A stretch of DNA of 64,000 nucleotides from CBINFS01 sp966250015. Its GTDB lineage: Bacteria; Bacteroidota; Rhodothermia; Rhodothermales; DASSAV01. The translations under genes were made by a program, and so were the position numbers. The DNA lies in the NCBI GenBank assembly GCA_966250015.1, contig CBINFS010000014.1, positions 1 to 64,000 on the forward strand, read 5' to 3'. Positions 25,740-34,548 of this stretch are shown here, one piece after another; within the stretch, counting starts at the first letter, position 1; the number at the start of each line of letters is the position of its first letter. The notes under the pieces are model-generated. The model had not been told where the DNA came from. It ran no database searches and saw only the letters and a list, made by a program, of their open reading frames with translations.

Positions 25740-27695
25740 TCAGTCACTGATCTGCAATTCAAACGGTACGGCAGGAAAGCCTGATTCATCGTATAGGGTA
25801 CAGACGGGACCGTCAGCCCAGCAGTACCGCACCCTCGTCGCGTTTTCGACACCCTCTGCCTTAAGCAAAACCTGTACCCCCTCGATCCGGGCTTCCGCGT
25901 ACCGGCAGCTTCCTCGCTCGTCGCCACACAGCTCGAATCCGATCGGCATCGTGTGCCCGTAGGCAACCAGCGATCCCTCCACGTCCTCGAACGCCACCCT
26001 GACGTGGTCTCCTTCTCGGGTAGCACTGACTGGTGACGGACCCGATGGGGGGATCGGTTCGCCATAGACCACGCGAGACGCCGCCCGCGCAAGCCTTCGC
26101 CCGACCTCCTGCTTGTTGGGTGGGTGGACGTCGTAAGCGCTCCCGATGTCGATCGTCACGACGTACGCAGCGTATGGGTCTTCGAGTGTGGCGAGCCGTT
26201 GCGCCTCCCTCACCTCCGCCCAGCCGGATTCGGACGGCTTAGTCGGTGGGCGCCCGTAATTCGCAAGCTGGACCACCAGGACCGGTAAATCCGCCCCGAA
26301 CTGTTCCCGCCACTGGGAGATGAGCGCCTCGAGCTGTTCCCTGTACTCACCGGCCTCCCCGGTATTGGACTCGCCCTGGTACCACACGGCGCCGCTTATC
26401 CCGTAATCGCGTAACGGGGCGACCATCGCGTTGTGCAGCGTCGACCGTCCCCCGACCGATTCCCACGGCGCCCGTGGTGGAAAGCCTTTCGAGTCCGATG
26501 CAGCCCGGTACTGCCACGTATCCAACGGCACCGTGCTGCCATCCTCAAAAAGCAACGCCCGCTTCGAAGGATCGCCGACCATCCCCCCGGAGCCGTACGT
26601 GTTGAGCACGTTCACCACCACGACGTTTTCGCCCGCCGTCAAGTGCCCGGCAGGGATCGTATAGGTTCGTTCGGTGCCATAGCCAAACGTGTTACCCACC
26701 ACCTTCCCATTGATCCACGTCTGGTCCACTTCGTCGATTCCTCCGAGCGATAGCTCGGCCTCCTGCTGCGCCTGTTCCTCGGTCAGGTCGAACGTCGCAC
26801 GGTACCACACCATCCCCGTGTAGCCGCGCATCCCCGGTACGTCCCATTCATTCCAGTCGCCCAGGCCTTCGGGGGCAGGAGGCCAGTCGATTCCGGCTTG
26901 CGGCTCCCAGGGCTCGGTGTTGCCGTTTTCCGATTTCCACCACGTCTCCCACTTTTCACCGAAGGCCTGCTGCGCCGCGCGCTCGTCCTCGTTGTAAAGG
27001 CTCAGCAGCCGCAGGTCGTCGTCGTACTTCCCTGTGCCGGCAAGGGCTTCTTGGCTCATCCAGGCGCGGATGTCCGACCCGCCCCAGGAGCTGTTGATCA
27101 GACCAACCGGAACGTCACGCACCCGCGCAACCTCCCGGGCGAAGTAGTAGCACGTGGCAGTCCAGTTGGGAACCGTCTCCGGGCTGGCAACCTCCCAACG
27201 GACGGGCGGCACGAGTGTATCACGAGGTGCAGTCGCCGAAGCCTGGGTGACCTTGAGCAGGCGGATGCGGTCGTTCGTGGCACTCCGGATCTCCGACGGC
27301 GCGTTCAGCGACCGGCTGACCTGCAGCTCCATGTTCGACTGCCCGGAACAGAAGAAAACGTCGCCGACGAGCAAGTCATTTATGGATTGACTCCGGCCTC
27401 CGCTCGATCGGACTTCCAGCGCGTAGGGACCGCCTGCCTCCATGGGCGGCAGCGAAACGGACCATTTACCCTCCGAGTCGGCTGTGACTGTCGCCTCATC
27501 TCCCGCCAGACTGACCGTTATCTCCTCCCCCGGAGCAGCTTTCCCCCACAGGCTTATCGGCTTCCCTCGCTGCAAGACGGCGTGATCGCCGAAGACCGTG
27601 TTCAGAAGTGAAGAGGACTGGCTGAAGCCGCTCGTTGGCAGGATCCAGAACACGCACGCTGCCAGGAAGACCGTTCGGAAACAAACGTGGTCCAT
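25740..27695 (-). CDS. Sialate O-acetylesterase-like secreted esterase
   Basis: This 651-residue secreted SGNH-type esterase of the sialate O-acetylesterase family removes acetyl groups from sugars. A signal peptide (FLAACVFWILPTSGFSQ) precedes the family opening LNTVFGDHAVLQRGKPISLWG. The catalytic Ser lies in CSGQSNMELQVS, the second block is WYQGESNTGEAGEYREQL, and the Asp-His pair is in DIGSAYDVHPPNK. A jelly-roll insert (WYRATFDLTEEQAQQEAELSLG) is also typical. I chose the ATG at 27695; a TTG at 27704 would overlap the upstream stop. It follows the CE15-like gene by 5 bp, so both are co-transcribed. In environmental bacteria such esterases usually act on acetylated xylan or pectin rather than sialic acid. 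Confidence 0.92.
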   Translation of the reverse strand: MDHVCFRTVFLAACVFWILPTSGFSQSSSLLNTVFGDHAVLQRGKPISLWGKAAPGEEITVSLAGDEATVTADSEGKWSVSLPPMEAGGPYALEVRSSGGRSQSINDLLVGDVFFCSGQSNMELQVSRSLNAPSEIRSATNDRIRLLKVTQASATAPRDTLVPPVRWEVASPETVPNWTATCYYFAREVARVRDVPVGLINSSWGGSDIRAWMSQEALAGTGKYDDDLRLLSLYNEDERAAQQAFGEKWETWWKSENGNTEPWEPQAGIDWPPAPEGLGDWNEWDVPGMRGYTGMVWYRATFDLTEEQAQQEAELSLGGIDEVDQTWINGKVVGNTFGYGTERTYTIPAGHLTAGENVVVVNVLNTYGSGGMVGDPSKRALLFEDGSTVPLDTWQYRAASDSKGFPPRAPWESVGGRSTLHNAMVAPLRDYGISGAVWYQGESNTGEAGEYREQLEALISQWREQFGADLPVLVVQLANYGRPPTKPSESGWAEVREAQRLATLEDPYAAYVVTIDIGSAYDVHPPNKQEVGRRLARAASRVVYGEPIPPSGPSPVSATREGDHVRVAFEDVEGSLVAYGHTMPIGFELCGDERGSCRYAEARIEGVQVLLKAEGVENATRVRYCWADGPVCTLYDESGFPAVPFELQISD

Positions 27696-27700
27696 CTGTA

Positions 27701-29176
27701 TCAACGTTCTATCGGTGTATAGCCGAGTTTCTCATTGGCCCATTCGATGAAGTACTTCATGTTGGACCGGTCCTCGTGCCCTCCGTCGTGTTGCCGCCAG
27801 GCCAGCTCACCGTCGAGAAGCCCGGTGTTGACGGGCGGCATCGTCGCAGTGCGGTAGTCTTCCTCCACCCCTATCCCTCGCGCGCCCAAAAGGCGATAGA
27901 CCGGCTCCGCGGCGACGACCGCCATGAAACTGCCCTGCTGGTCGAGCCACAGCGCATCCCCTTTCTCTGGAATCCCGTAGCTGATGAAGATGGGGCGCGG
28001 CGCGCACAACGCAATCAGCTCGTGTGAATCGACAGGCAGATCGTTTGCATCCATCCGGCCGAAGGTGGATTCCTCAGCGCCGTATTTCAGATAATTGCCC
28101 GCCATCCAGTGGTATTCGCCCGAGCCGGTGAGGTTTTCGACGGCCTCGCCGAAGTTCCGCCGATGCAGGGTAGCGCCTCCCTTGCCGGACGATCCGATCA
28201 AGGCCACCGCGAATCGCGGCTCGAAGGCCATCGCGACCAGCGCCGCCTTGCCATACCGTGAAACGCCTTCGATACCAACCTTTTGGGCGTCGACAGCCGG
28301 ATCTGTCTCCAGATAATCCAGCCCACGGGCGGCGCCCCACGCCCACGCCCGGAGCGCTCCCCAGTCGTCGGGCTTCCGCGGACGGCCCTTATTGACGAGC
28401 CCGATGATGCCTTTCGTCAGCCCTGCGCCATTGTCCGCCTGGATGCTGGCCGGGTTGATGTACGCGTATCCCCACCCGGCGGCGATCAACTGCTCGGTGG
28501 ATGGAGGAACGCCGGCGGGCGCCCAAGGTGGTTCTGCCCGAGTGGCCGAATCGGCCGGTCCAGGCAACGACATGTCCCAGCCGCCAAACATCATGAGGAC
28601 CGGGACCGGATGTGCCACGTTGGCCGGTGTGACCAGCGTCATCTCGATTTCGACGCTGATGGCCGGGTAGGCCGAGTTGTCGACTCGCCCCACGAGCTGC
28701 TTCCCGATCACCGGGATGCCGCCGTCCACCCCATCGCTCGATTGCTGAACCACCGCCCACGTGACTTCAGGCACGTCCTCCGGAATTCGCCCGTATACCT
28801 CCCGCTCGAAATCCTCGACGATCTCCGGGCGCCGCTCGTTCCACCACGTCTCGGCCGTGGTGACCTTCCGCCCGTCCTTCAGCGTCAGCGCGTCCGGAAG
28901 TTCCGGATACGGATTCGCCTTATCCGGATCGTAGTTGGCGGCGCCCGGCGTGCCCGGTGCGGCCCAGCCGTCTGCGCCCGGACGCAGCTTCACGATGCCG
29001 AGCTGCTCCATCATGTTTTGGTGGTCCTGCTCGGTCGTCCACTCGACAGGTTCAGACGTGTCCCGCTCACCCTCCTGCCCGAACGCGGGATCCACGAGCC
29101 AGACCGAAACAGCCAGCACGCACAAGGCCGGCCACCATCGGGCAGCTTGTCTGATCGGGCAGCGGTTAGGGTTCAT
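27701..29176 (-). CDS. CE15-like glucuronyl esterase
   Basis: This 491-residue secreted alpha/beta-hydrolase resembles carbohydrate esterase family 15, which cleaves glucuronic-acid esters between hemicellulose and lignin. A signal peptide (ALCVLAVSVWLVDPAFGQ) is followed by a short linker. WWNERRPEIVEDFEREVYGRIP is a typical CE15 opening. The nucleophile motif GVSRYGKAALVAMAFEP contains the Ser, and ALCAPRPIFISYGIPE and the His in WRQHDGGHED complete the active-site region. It is upstream of and coupled to the acetylesterase and downstream of a GH30 gene. This suggests a set for decorated glucuronoxylan or a similar heteropolysaccharide. Confidence 0.87.
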   Translation of the reverse strand: MNPNRCPIRQAARWWPALCVLAVSVWLVDPAFGQEGERDTSEPVEWTTEQDHQNMMEQLGIVKLRPGADGWAAPGTPGAANYDPDKANPYPELPDALTLKDGRKVTTAETWWNERRPEIVEDFEREVYGRIPEDVPEVTWAVVQQSSDGVDGGIPVIGKQLVGRVDNSAYPAISVEIEMTLVTPANVAHPVPVLMMFGGWDMSLPGPADSATRAEPPWAPAGVPPSTEQLIAAGWGYAYINPASIQADNGAGLTKGIIGLVNKGRPRKPDDWGALRAWAWGAARGLDYLETDPAVDAQKVGIEGVSRYGKAALVAMAFEPRFAVALIGSSGKGGATLHRRNFGEAVENLTGSGEYHWMAGNYLKYGAEESTFGRMDANDLPVDSHELIALCAPRPIFISYGIPEKGDALWLDQQGSFMAVVAAEPVYRLLGARGIGVEEDYRTATMPPVNTGLLDGELAWRQHDGGHEDRSNMKYFIEWANEKLGYTPIER

Positions 29177-29285
29177 GGAACCGTCCGGAAAAGTGGGTGG
29201 AACATGTTGAAGATTTGGGGTACCCGAGAACGAGGTGGAAAATATAGAAATAAAGTCATATTATGAATTACAGGCCACCAAAAAG

Positions 29286-29320
29286 TGTTGAGCCCTCACC
29301 GGGATTCGAGCCCCTGCTGC
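29286..29320 (-). other. tRNA T-arm-like fragment
   Basis: Read on the minus strand this stretch looks like the 3' end of a tRNA: a CTCGAAT T-loop with GGG/CCC, then GTGAGGGCTCAACA. The outer T-stem pairs are broken, and the rest of a tRNA (acceptor 5' strand, D and anticodon arms) is absent. It may be a decayed tRNA or a remnant of an integration site, or a chance match. Confidence 0.35.
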
Positions 29321-29323
29321 CCG

Positions 29324-29364
29324 AAAAAAATGCACGCTGACCACGAAGATCAGCGTGCATTTTT
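29324..29364 (-). terminator. Bidirectional intrinsic terminator after the GH30 gene
   Basis: A 15-bp perfect stem (29326-29340 with 29350-29364) has a 9-nt loop and is flanked by an A run (29324-29330) and a T run (29360-29364). On the minus strand it ends the GH30 transcript 43 bp after the stop, so GH30 is a separate transcript from the downstream esterases. Confidence 0.93.
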
Positions 29365-29406
29365 GGTTCAACCAAAAACGGTTTGTACGGCCTTCAGGGT
29401 CAGATC

Positions 29407-30870
29407 CTATTTTTGCTTCCCGTAGAGGGTCACGATGCTTTCCGCAGGCATCAGAATCGACGTACCCGCTCCCTCCACCGCAACGGCCTCGAGCTGCTTC
29501 ACGTCCTCCGTCGCCGACGTGCGGTAGACGTCGAACGACGACACCCCCTCGATGCCCGACAGGTTGATCTGCACGTCCTGATCCGCTTCGGTGGGATTGA
29601 TGAGCACGATCGTGACGGTCTTCTCCTCCGGGTGCACGTACGCGCTCGCCTTCACGACGTCGTTATCCGGTGACGCGTCGATACGGACGGCTCCCGGGCG
29701 GATAAACAGGCTGAAGTGCCGGATGGCGTGCGTCTTTTTCGTTTTCTGGTCCAGCACCATGAGCTCGTGCGTCGACGCTTCGAAGCCGGTCACCTGCCAC
29801 GGCACGAACGCCGATGCGTGGCCGCTGACGAATGCATAGTGCGCGGCCGCTGCCACACCGGTCAGCGGCTCCGGCCACTCGTGCCCGCCCGTGCCGCCCT
29901 CCGTCACCCAGTACGGACGGCCGAGGTCGGCGACGAGCTCGCGGAACTGGGCTGAGGCGTCCTGGCTAAGGTCGGCCGTGAAGCCATCGGTGTACCCGTG
30001 GGTGGCAAACACGTCGATCTGAGCAGCGGCACGCGGATTGGACATGTAGGCGTCGAGGTACACCCTGTTCGACGCCGTGAAATAGCCGCCCGTCATCGTC
30101 TCGGGGCCGTAGATGAGCACGTGCCTGTACCCCTCGGCTTCGAGTTGCTCGCCGAGCATCGCCGTGATCGTGGCGAGCTCCGGCGCCGTCCACAGACAGC
30201 TCTCGAACCGCTGCGTGAACATCGGCTCGTTGGCCGGACTGACGGCATCGAGCGGAATGCCCTCGGCGTCGAAGAGCTTCACCACCTCGACCATCCACTT
30301 CACGAAGTGCGGGTAATACTCGGGCAGCACCCGGTTGACGGCCGGCTCACCGTCGATGACGTACTCCGACGGATCGTCCAGCGCGCCGGAATCGAGGTCG
30401 GTGATCGCATTGTTCGCCTTCATCCAGGCCGGAGGCGACCAGACCGTGCCGATGAGCTTGAAGTCCGGATTGATCTTCCTGAACGCCTTGGCCACCTCAA
30501 AGTAAATCTCGAAACGTGAGATCGTCCGGTCGAAGTCCTCGTACGAAATGTCCTCCCAGTTCTCGACCTTCTGGGGCAGCGTCGGCCCCCAGAGGTTCAG
30601 CCGCAGGAAGTTGAAGCCGAGGTCTTTCGTGTAGATCTCGTGGAACTCGGGGGTGCGGTTGAACTCGTTCATCCGGTCGGACCATGTGACGAGCGCCGTG
30701 CCGAATCCCTCGATCGTCTGGTATTTCGTTCCGGCGTCGACCGTGATGGTAACCGAACCCTCCGGAGCCCCTTCCCCGGCGTCGGACTGCGCATCCTTGC
30801 AGCCGTTTAGTGGGACGGAAAGAAAAAGTACAATGCCGAATTGGCTGATCGTGCGAAGGAAGCACCTCAT
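29407..30870 (-). CDS. GH30-family glycoside hydrolase lipoprotein
   Basis: This 487-residue enzyme of the GH30 clan (glucosylceramidase, endo-xylanase or beta-1,6-galactanase-like) starts at the ATG 30870. The signal ends in VPLNGC (lipid Cys at residue 22). The domain opens with YQTIEGFGTALVTWSDRM, as in GH30. The acid/base Glu lies in SPANEPMFTQ and the nucleophile Glu in YWVTEGGTGGHEW. A small C-terminal beta domain (VIVLINPTEADQDVQINLSG-like) is normal for the family. It acts at the cell surface on beta-linked polysaccharide. It is followed by its own terminator, so it is transcribed independently of the CE15/acetylesterase pair. The exact linkage cannot be told from sequence. Confidence 0.92.
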   Translation of the reverse strand: MRCFLRTISQFGIVLFLSVPLNGCKDAQSDAGEGAPEGSVTITVDAGTKYQTIEGFGTALVTWSDRMNEFNRTPEFHEIYTKDLGFNFLRLNLWGPTLPQKVENWEDISYEDFDRTISRFEIYFEVAKAFRKINPDFKLIGTVWSPPAWMKANNAITDLDSGALDDPSEYVIDGEPAVNRVLPEYYPHFVKWMVEVVKLFDAEGIPLDAVSPANEPMFTQRFESCLWTAPELATITAMLGEQLEAEGYRHVLIYGPETMTGGYFTASNRVYLDAYMSNPRAAAQIDVFATHGYTDGFTADLSQDASAQFRELVADLGRPYWVTEGGTGGHEWPEPLTGVAAAAHYAFVSGHASAFVPWQVTGFEASTHELMVLDQKTKKTHAIRHFSLFIRPGAVRIDASPDNDVVKASAYVHPEEKTVTIVLINPTEADQDVQINLSGIEGVSSFDVYRTSATEDVKQLEAVAVEGAGTSILMPAESIVTLYGKQK

Positions 30871-31068
30871 GGAAAGCAGTAGGGTAAGGATTGAGAAATC
30901 AAGCGTAAAATGCCGCTCGTGAACGCCATCATGGTCATGCAAAGACCACACTAACTATAGGACGGCTGACCACCCCCCTTCCACTAAACGCTTCAAAAAG
31001 ATAAGCCCTCCACCCTGCTCCGGATTATCGTTCAGCCGCCGATACACGCGAAATGCATACGAGCCGGG

Positions 31069-31103
31069 ACAAAACGAAATCAGCCGTACGCACCGTACGG
31101 CTG
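31069..31103 (-). terminator. Terminator after the small membrane protein gene
   Basis: A 10-bp perfect stem (31081-31090 with 31094-31103) and 3-nt loop are followed on the minus strand by ATTTCGTTTT. It lies 48 bp after the stop of the gene at 31151. Confidence 0.75.
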
Positions 31104-31150
31104 CTTCAATACACAAGAAGTGACAAATCGAGATGAGACTCCCCTGGCAA

Positions 31151-31516
31151 TCACTGCACGCGCCGCCTCTGCCGCATGGCCGGCTCCTCTTCCCGCTCGG
31201 CATTCGGCAACCGAGCGGAAAAATCCTCCTCGTGCTCCGTCAACAGGCCTTTAGCCGTTTCGCCCACCTTCTCCTGCAACGACTGAACCTGACTCTCCAG
31301 CGCTTCCAGCCGATTTTCAAACGCCCGCGTGGCCTCTTCAACCGACTTTTTGATGACGGCCTCCAGCTCACTCACCGTAAGGCTGTTGGATACGTCCTTA
31401 CGAGACTTCGAATGCTTGAATTTGGTGGACTGATACCAGTAGGCATACAACAAGGACGATAGGAGCGCCAGGAGCAACGTCCCAAAAACAATGGCCACAG
31501 TCGGATCGAACTGCAT
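31151..31516 (-). CDS. Small membrane protein with cytoplasmic coiled coil
   Basis: This 121-residue protein is of no family I recognise. Residues 7-27 form one membrane helix (AIVFGTLLLALLSSLLYAYW). A basic patch (KFKHSKSRK) follows, then a long charged helix with heptad character (SELEAVIKKSVEEATRAFEN and LEALESQVQSLQEKVGE), and a very charged tail ending REEEPAMRQRRRVQ. The basic patch after the helix predicts the coiled coil to be cytoplasmic. It stands alone between tRNA-Leu and the GH30 gene with its own terminator. It may be an envelope scaffold or stress protein; no function can be assigned. Confidence 0.75.
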   Translation of the reverse strand: MQFDPTVAIVFGTLLLALLSSLLYAYWYQSTKFKHSKSRKDVSNSLTVSELEAVIKKSVEEATRAFENRLEALESQVQSLQEKVGETAKGLLTEHEEDFSARLPNAEREEEPAMRQRRRVQ

Positions 31517-31636
31517 AGCAACACCTCCCCGCGGGTAGTTCAGCTAGCGTTGGATACGAGAAGGCAGAGGCGGGGTTTCGGGGAAGGGCTGTGCGGCCTG
31601 GCCAGACGAAGAACGAATCGAAGGCGATTTAAACAA

Positions 31637-31666
31637 AAAGGCCTGAGCAAGTCCGCCCAAGCCTTT
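31637..31666 (-). terminator. Terminator after tRNA-Leu
   Basis: A 9-bp stem with one G-T (31637-31645 with 31658-31666) is followed on the minus strand by TTTTTGTTT. It begins 10 bp after the tRNA 3' end. Confidence 0.85.
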
Positions 31667-31675
31667 GAAGTGTCG

Positions 31676-31758
31676 TACCCGGGGAGGGACTCGAACCCTC
31701 ACGTCCGCGAGGACATACGATTTTGAGTCGCATGCGTCTACCATTCCGCCACCCGGGC
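31676..31758 (-). tRNA. tRNA-Leu (anticodon CAA)
   Basis: This 83-nt class II tRNA has an acceptor GCCCGGG pairing with CCCGGGT, with discriminator A at 31676. The D-arm is GTGGCGGAATGGTAGACGC. The anticodon stem TGCGA/TCGTA carries the loop CTCAAAA (anticodon CAA, reading UUG). A long variable arm (TGTCCTCGCGGACGT) and T-arm GAGGGTTCGAGTCCCTC complete it. The CCA end is not encoded. Any reading frame through this segment is spurious. Confidence 0.97.
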
Positions 31759-31912
31759 AGGGTGTTTGTCACGGTGTATACGTCGGAAACGCGTTTTTGT
31801 CTCTCGGAAACCCGTTTCTCCGTCAAAAACCTGCGGCGGGGCCAATATAAAACAGGTTAGCCCCCAATTTCCATTACCCTTCCGTGAATGAATTCAGAAC
31901 GGGCATACCGTA

Positions 31913-32794
31913 CTAAATGTGCCGGATCGGGTAGCGCCAGTTGGGGCGGGCGGCGAGGGCGTTGGTGATCCGGTAGCGGTGGCACATGGTGGGGTCCGCT
32001 TCGTAGCAGGTCAGGGCTACCCGCCTTTGCTCTTCGAGCAGGTCCACGATCTTCTCCAGGTACTCGCCGCGTTGGGGAAGCATTTCGCGCTCGTACTCCT
32101 CGAAGAGCCTCTGGTAGTCTTCCGGCGAATCGAGGTCGGTTCGTTTCGACGCGTCGATCCCGAGCTCCGGCATCGGGACGTACCGAATGCCCACCTTTTC
32201 GACGGCGTCCTGAAGCTGGCGCCTGGAAAACCCGTACTTGCGGCTGATCGGGTTCTGCCGCACGTCGCACAGGACCTTTACGTCGGCGTCGAAGAGCTCG
32301 TTCAGGTAAGATTCGAGCGATTTGCCTTCGTACCCGATCGTCGACAGCTCAGCCTCCTTGCGATGTGGTTTAGCCCGACGTACCCGCTCCAGATCTTCGC
32401 CCGACACCACTTCGTCGAGGTATTCAAGGTTGATGGCGTAATACGGGTGCTCTTTCGCTATCACCTCCATCAAGGCCTTTCCCCGCAGAGGACCAAATTG
32501 GCTGACGTGCGCCTGTAGGCTCTGCTGGTCCTCGGCGGTCAGCTCGCCCTGGTAGTCCTTTCCCGGCGGGGCCGACCAGCCGTCGCCCCCGTTCAGCAGG
32601 CCCTTTTTGATCATCGGCTCCCGGTCCGCCTCCGCACTGAACGAGTAGGGGCCGGATTTGTACGGGACGAAGTCGTACGCCGGCTCGGACAGGGTGCGCG
32701 TAAAGAGGAACAGGTGGGCCTGGAAATCTTCACTGCCAAGCTCTCCGCCGAGCGCCTGCAGCAGGGCCAGGATCACTTTTCTACGGTAAAACAA
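31913..32794 (-). CDS. Fusion of a Panacea/SocA-like domain with DUF488
   Basis: This 293-residue protein has two parts. Residues 1 to about 75 (VILALLQALGGELGSEDFQA, YDFVPYKSGPYSF, MIKKGLL) resemble the winged-helix-like Panacea/DUF4065 domain known from SocA and antitoxins. Residues about 145-290 are a DUF488 domain, with STIGYEGKSLESYLNELFDA, LCDVRQNPISRKYGFSRRQL, ELGIDASKR and ALTCYEADPTMCHR (conserved Cys). The frame has a stop 21 bp upstream of the first usable codon and no early ATG, so translation must begin at TTG (32794) or GTG (32776). It lies about 150 bp from the tRNA. The function is unknown; DUF488 is common but uncharacterised. Confidence 0.82.
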   Translation of the reverse strand: MFYRRKVILALLQALGGELGSEDFQAHLFLFTRTLSEPAYDFVPYKSGPYSFSAEADREPMIKKGLLNGGDGWSAPPGKDYQGELTAEDQQSLQAHVSQFGPLRGKALMEVIAKEHPYYAINLEYLDEVVSGEDLERVRRAKPHRKEAELSTIGYEGKSLESYLNELFDADVKVLCDVRQNPISRKYGFSRRQLQDAVEKVGIRYVPMPELGIDASKRTDLDSPEDYQRLFEEYEREMLPQRGEYLEKIVDLLEEQRRVALTCYEADPTMCHRYRITNALAARPNWRYPIRHI

Positions 32795-32961
32795 GGCTCT
32801 ATCCGGATCAGGTTATGTGCATCAGGGTGTATGCGTGAGAATATGTACCCGGCGCGTATGAAGCAACCGCCGAAGACGCAGGATTTCTTCGCGTATCGTG
32901 CCCCGGCCGGTTTTGCCGTACATTACGTTTCCGAATCCGTCCGTACTAAATCCATGCACCC

Positions 32962-33891
32962 ATGAAGCGAAGAGAGTTCTTTCAAACGGCTGCCACGGCA
33001 GGCTTGGGGCTCGGCTTGATGCCGGCCGGCGTCTCAAATGCGTCCAGTGCTCCCGTCCGTAAGAATCGGATCGGCGTCTCCACGTACTCCTTCTGGCGGT
33101 TCGAGGGCCCGAAGGAGAACTACCCCATCGAGTACTGCATCGACCGCGCGGCCGAAATGGGCTTCGACGGCGTCGAGATCCTCCACCGGCAGATGGCTTC
33201 GGAGGACAACAGCTACCTGCAAGAGCTGAAGAGAAGAGCGTTCACCAATGGCATCGACCTGATGGGCTTCTCGACCCATCAGGGATTCGTTTACCCCGAC
33301 GAGGCCCAGCGGAAGAAGAACGTCGAAGATACGATCCACCAGATCGAGCTGGCCTACACGCTCGGCATCCCGACCATGCGGTTGAATACGGGCCGCTGGG
33401 GCACGACGGCGTCGTTCGACGACCTGATGGCCAACCGCGGCATCGAGCCGCCGCTCGAAGGGTACAACGAAGACCAGGCGTTCGACTGGGTCATCTCCTC
33501 CATCGAACAGATCCTCCCCAAGGCCGAAGAGTGCGGCGTGCTGCTCGGCCTCGAGAACCACTGGGGCCTCGGCCGCACCCCCGAGGGCGTCCTCCGGATC
33601 GTCGAGGCGATCGATTCGCCCTGGCTCCAGGTCACGCTCGACACGGGCAACTTCCTCGAGGACCCCTACGACCGCCTCGAGCTCCTCGCTCCCCGCACCA
33701 TCCTGCTCCAGGCGAAAACGTACTACGGCGGCGGAAAGTGGTACACCCTCGAGCTCGACTACGGCCGCATCGCCGAAATCATGCGTCGGCACAACTTCAC
33801 GGGATACGTCTCGCTCGAATTCGAAGGAAACGAGGACCCGGAGACGGCCATTCCGAAAAGCCTTGAGGTCCTGAGAAAAGCCTTCGGATAG
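32962..33891 (+). CDS. Tat-exported sugar phosphate isomerase/epimerase-type TIM-barrel protein
   Basis: This 309-residue protein has a Tat signal (MKRREFFQTAATAGLGLGLM) and a xylose-isomerase-like TIM barrel. Barrel motifs are RIGVSTYSFWRFEGP, AAEMGFDGVEILHRQM, LGIPTMRLNTGRW, GVLLGLENHWGLGRTPEGV, LQVTLDTGNFLEDPYDRL and GYVSLEFEGNEDPETAI. The Glu in LENHW, Asp in LDTGNF and Glu in SLEFEG are in positions that bind the metal in this superfamily. It is periplasmic, so it likely acts on a free sugar or cyclitol rather than a phosphorylated one. It stands alone, divergent from the DUF488 fusion and convergent with the clamp-like gene. Confidence 0.9.
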   Translation: MKRREFFQTAATAGLGLGLMPAGVSNASSAPVRKNRIGVSTYSFWRFEGPKENYPIEYCIDRAAEMGFDGVEILHRQMASEDNSYLQELKRRAFTNGIDLMGFSTHQGFVYPDEAQRKKNVEDTIHQIELAYTLGIPTMRLNTGRWGTTASFDDLMANRGIEPPLEGYNEDQAFDWVISSIEQILPKAEECGVLLGLENHWGLGRTPEGVLRIVEAIDSPWLQVTLDTGNFLEDPYDRLELLAPRTILLQAKTYYGGGKWYTLELDYGRIAEIMRRHNFTGYVSLEFEGNEDPETAIPKSLEVLRKAFG

Positions 33892-33900
33892 ACCGACCGT

Positions 33901-34482
33901 TCATCCCTCGCGGAGTCCGTCCAGCGTGATCGACCGGGCGATGACGAGCGAGCGGACGTCGCCCGGCGTCACGCCGTACGGCGCGAGAATGGCCGCCGCC
34001 TCACCGAGGGCACGCTCGAGCCGTTCTTCGGCCGCCCTGACGGCCTCGAGCAGGTTCCGCCGCTCGAGCTCGTCGTCGCTCAGCTGCCTGCCGAGCCTGA
34101 TGAGGTCCTCGTCGCGGTGGTTCATCGGCAGGTCGACCTCCCGCTGATCCTCCGGATGGACGAGCTTGATCGCCGTGTGCCGGAGGCGCACTTCGCCAAA
34201 CTGTATCGAACCCGCATTGAATGCCATGTACAGCTCTTTAGACCGGTGCGACTTGGCAAGATCCAGCAGGATGAAGAACGGGAGCACCACCGTCCCGTAT
34301 TTGTCGGCGCTGCAGGCAACTCGATACTGGACCCCAATCCCGGAAAGCAACATTTCGTCGGGTTTGATCCGTATTTCAAGCATGTAGGCGAGCCGGGCTC
34401 TACGGCTTCTCGAAATGGTCGCACCGATCTTTTTCAGTGCATCGAGCAGCTCCGCCGGGTCGCATTTGACGTGTAAAGGCAT
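33901..34482 (-). CDS. Small protein with possible single sliding-clamp-like domain
   Basis: This 193-residue protein, counted from the ATG at 34482, belongs to no family I can name with certainty. Residues 1-105 read like one domain of the DNA polymerase III beta clamp: CDPAELLDALKKIGATISRS, then LEIRIKPDEMLLSGIGVQYR, VVLPFFILLDLAKSH and ELYMAFNAGSIQFGEVRL. The C-terminal half is a charged helical segment (DDELERRNLLEAVRAAEERL) with heptad character. A real clamp has three such domains, so this would have to oligomerise or do something else. It is convergent with the TIM-barrel gene, ending 9 bp from it, and lies downstream of ARPP-1. The fold call is inference. Confidence 0.6.
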   Translation of the reverse strand: MPLHVKCDPAELLDALKKIGATISRSRRARLAYMLEIRIKPDEMLLSGIGVQYRVACSADKYGTVVLPFFILLDLAKSHRSKELYMAFNAGSIQFGEVRLRHTAIKLVHPEDQREVDLPMNHRDEDLIRLGRQLSDDELERRNLLEAVRAAEERLERALGEAAAILAPYGVTPGDVRSLVIARSITLDGLREG

Positions 34483-34493
34483 CTTTTTCGTTA

Positions 34494-34532
34494 AACGGCT
34501 GGTACGCCTCACGAGTCAGCGTACCAGCCGTT
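34494..34532 (-). terminator. Hairpin between ARPP-1 and clamp-like genes
   Basis: A 14-bp perfect stem (34494-34507 with 34519-34532) encloses an 11-nt loop. On the minus strand no strong T run follows; the best T run (CTTTTG) is on the plus strand. It may act as a weak or plus-strand terminator, and it lies in the leader of the clamp-like gene. Confidence 0.55.
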
Positions 34533-34548
34533 CTTTTGGTGTTATGGA

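Noticed and set aside
31544..31850. Short frames across the tRNA-Leu gene
   Set aside because: The tRNA structure fully explains the sequence.
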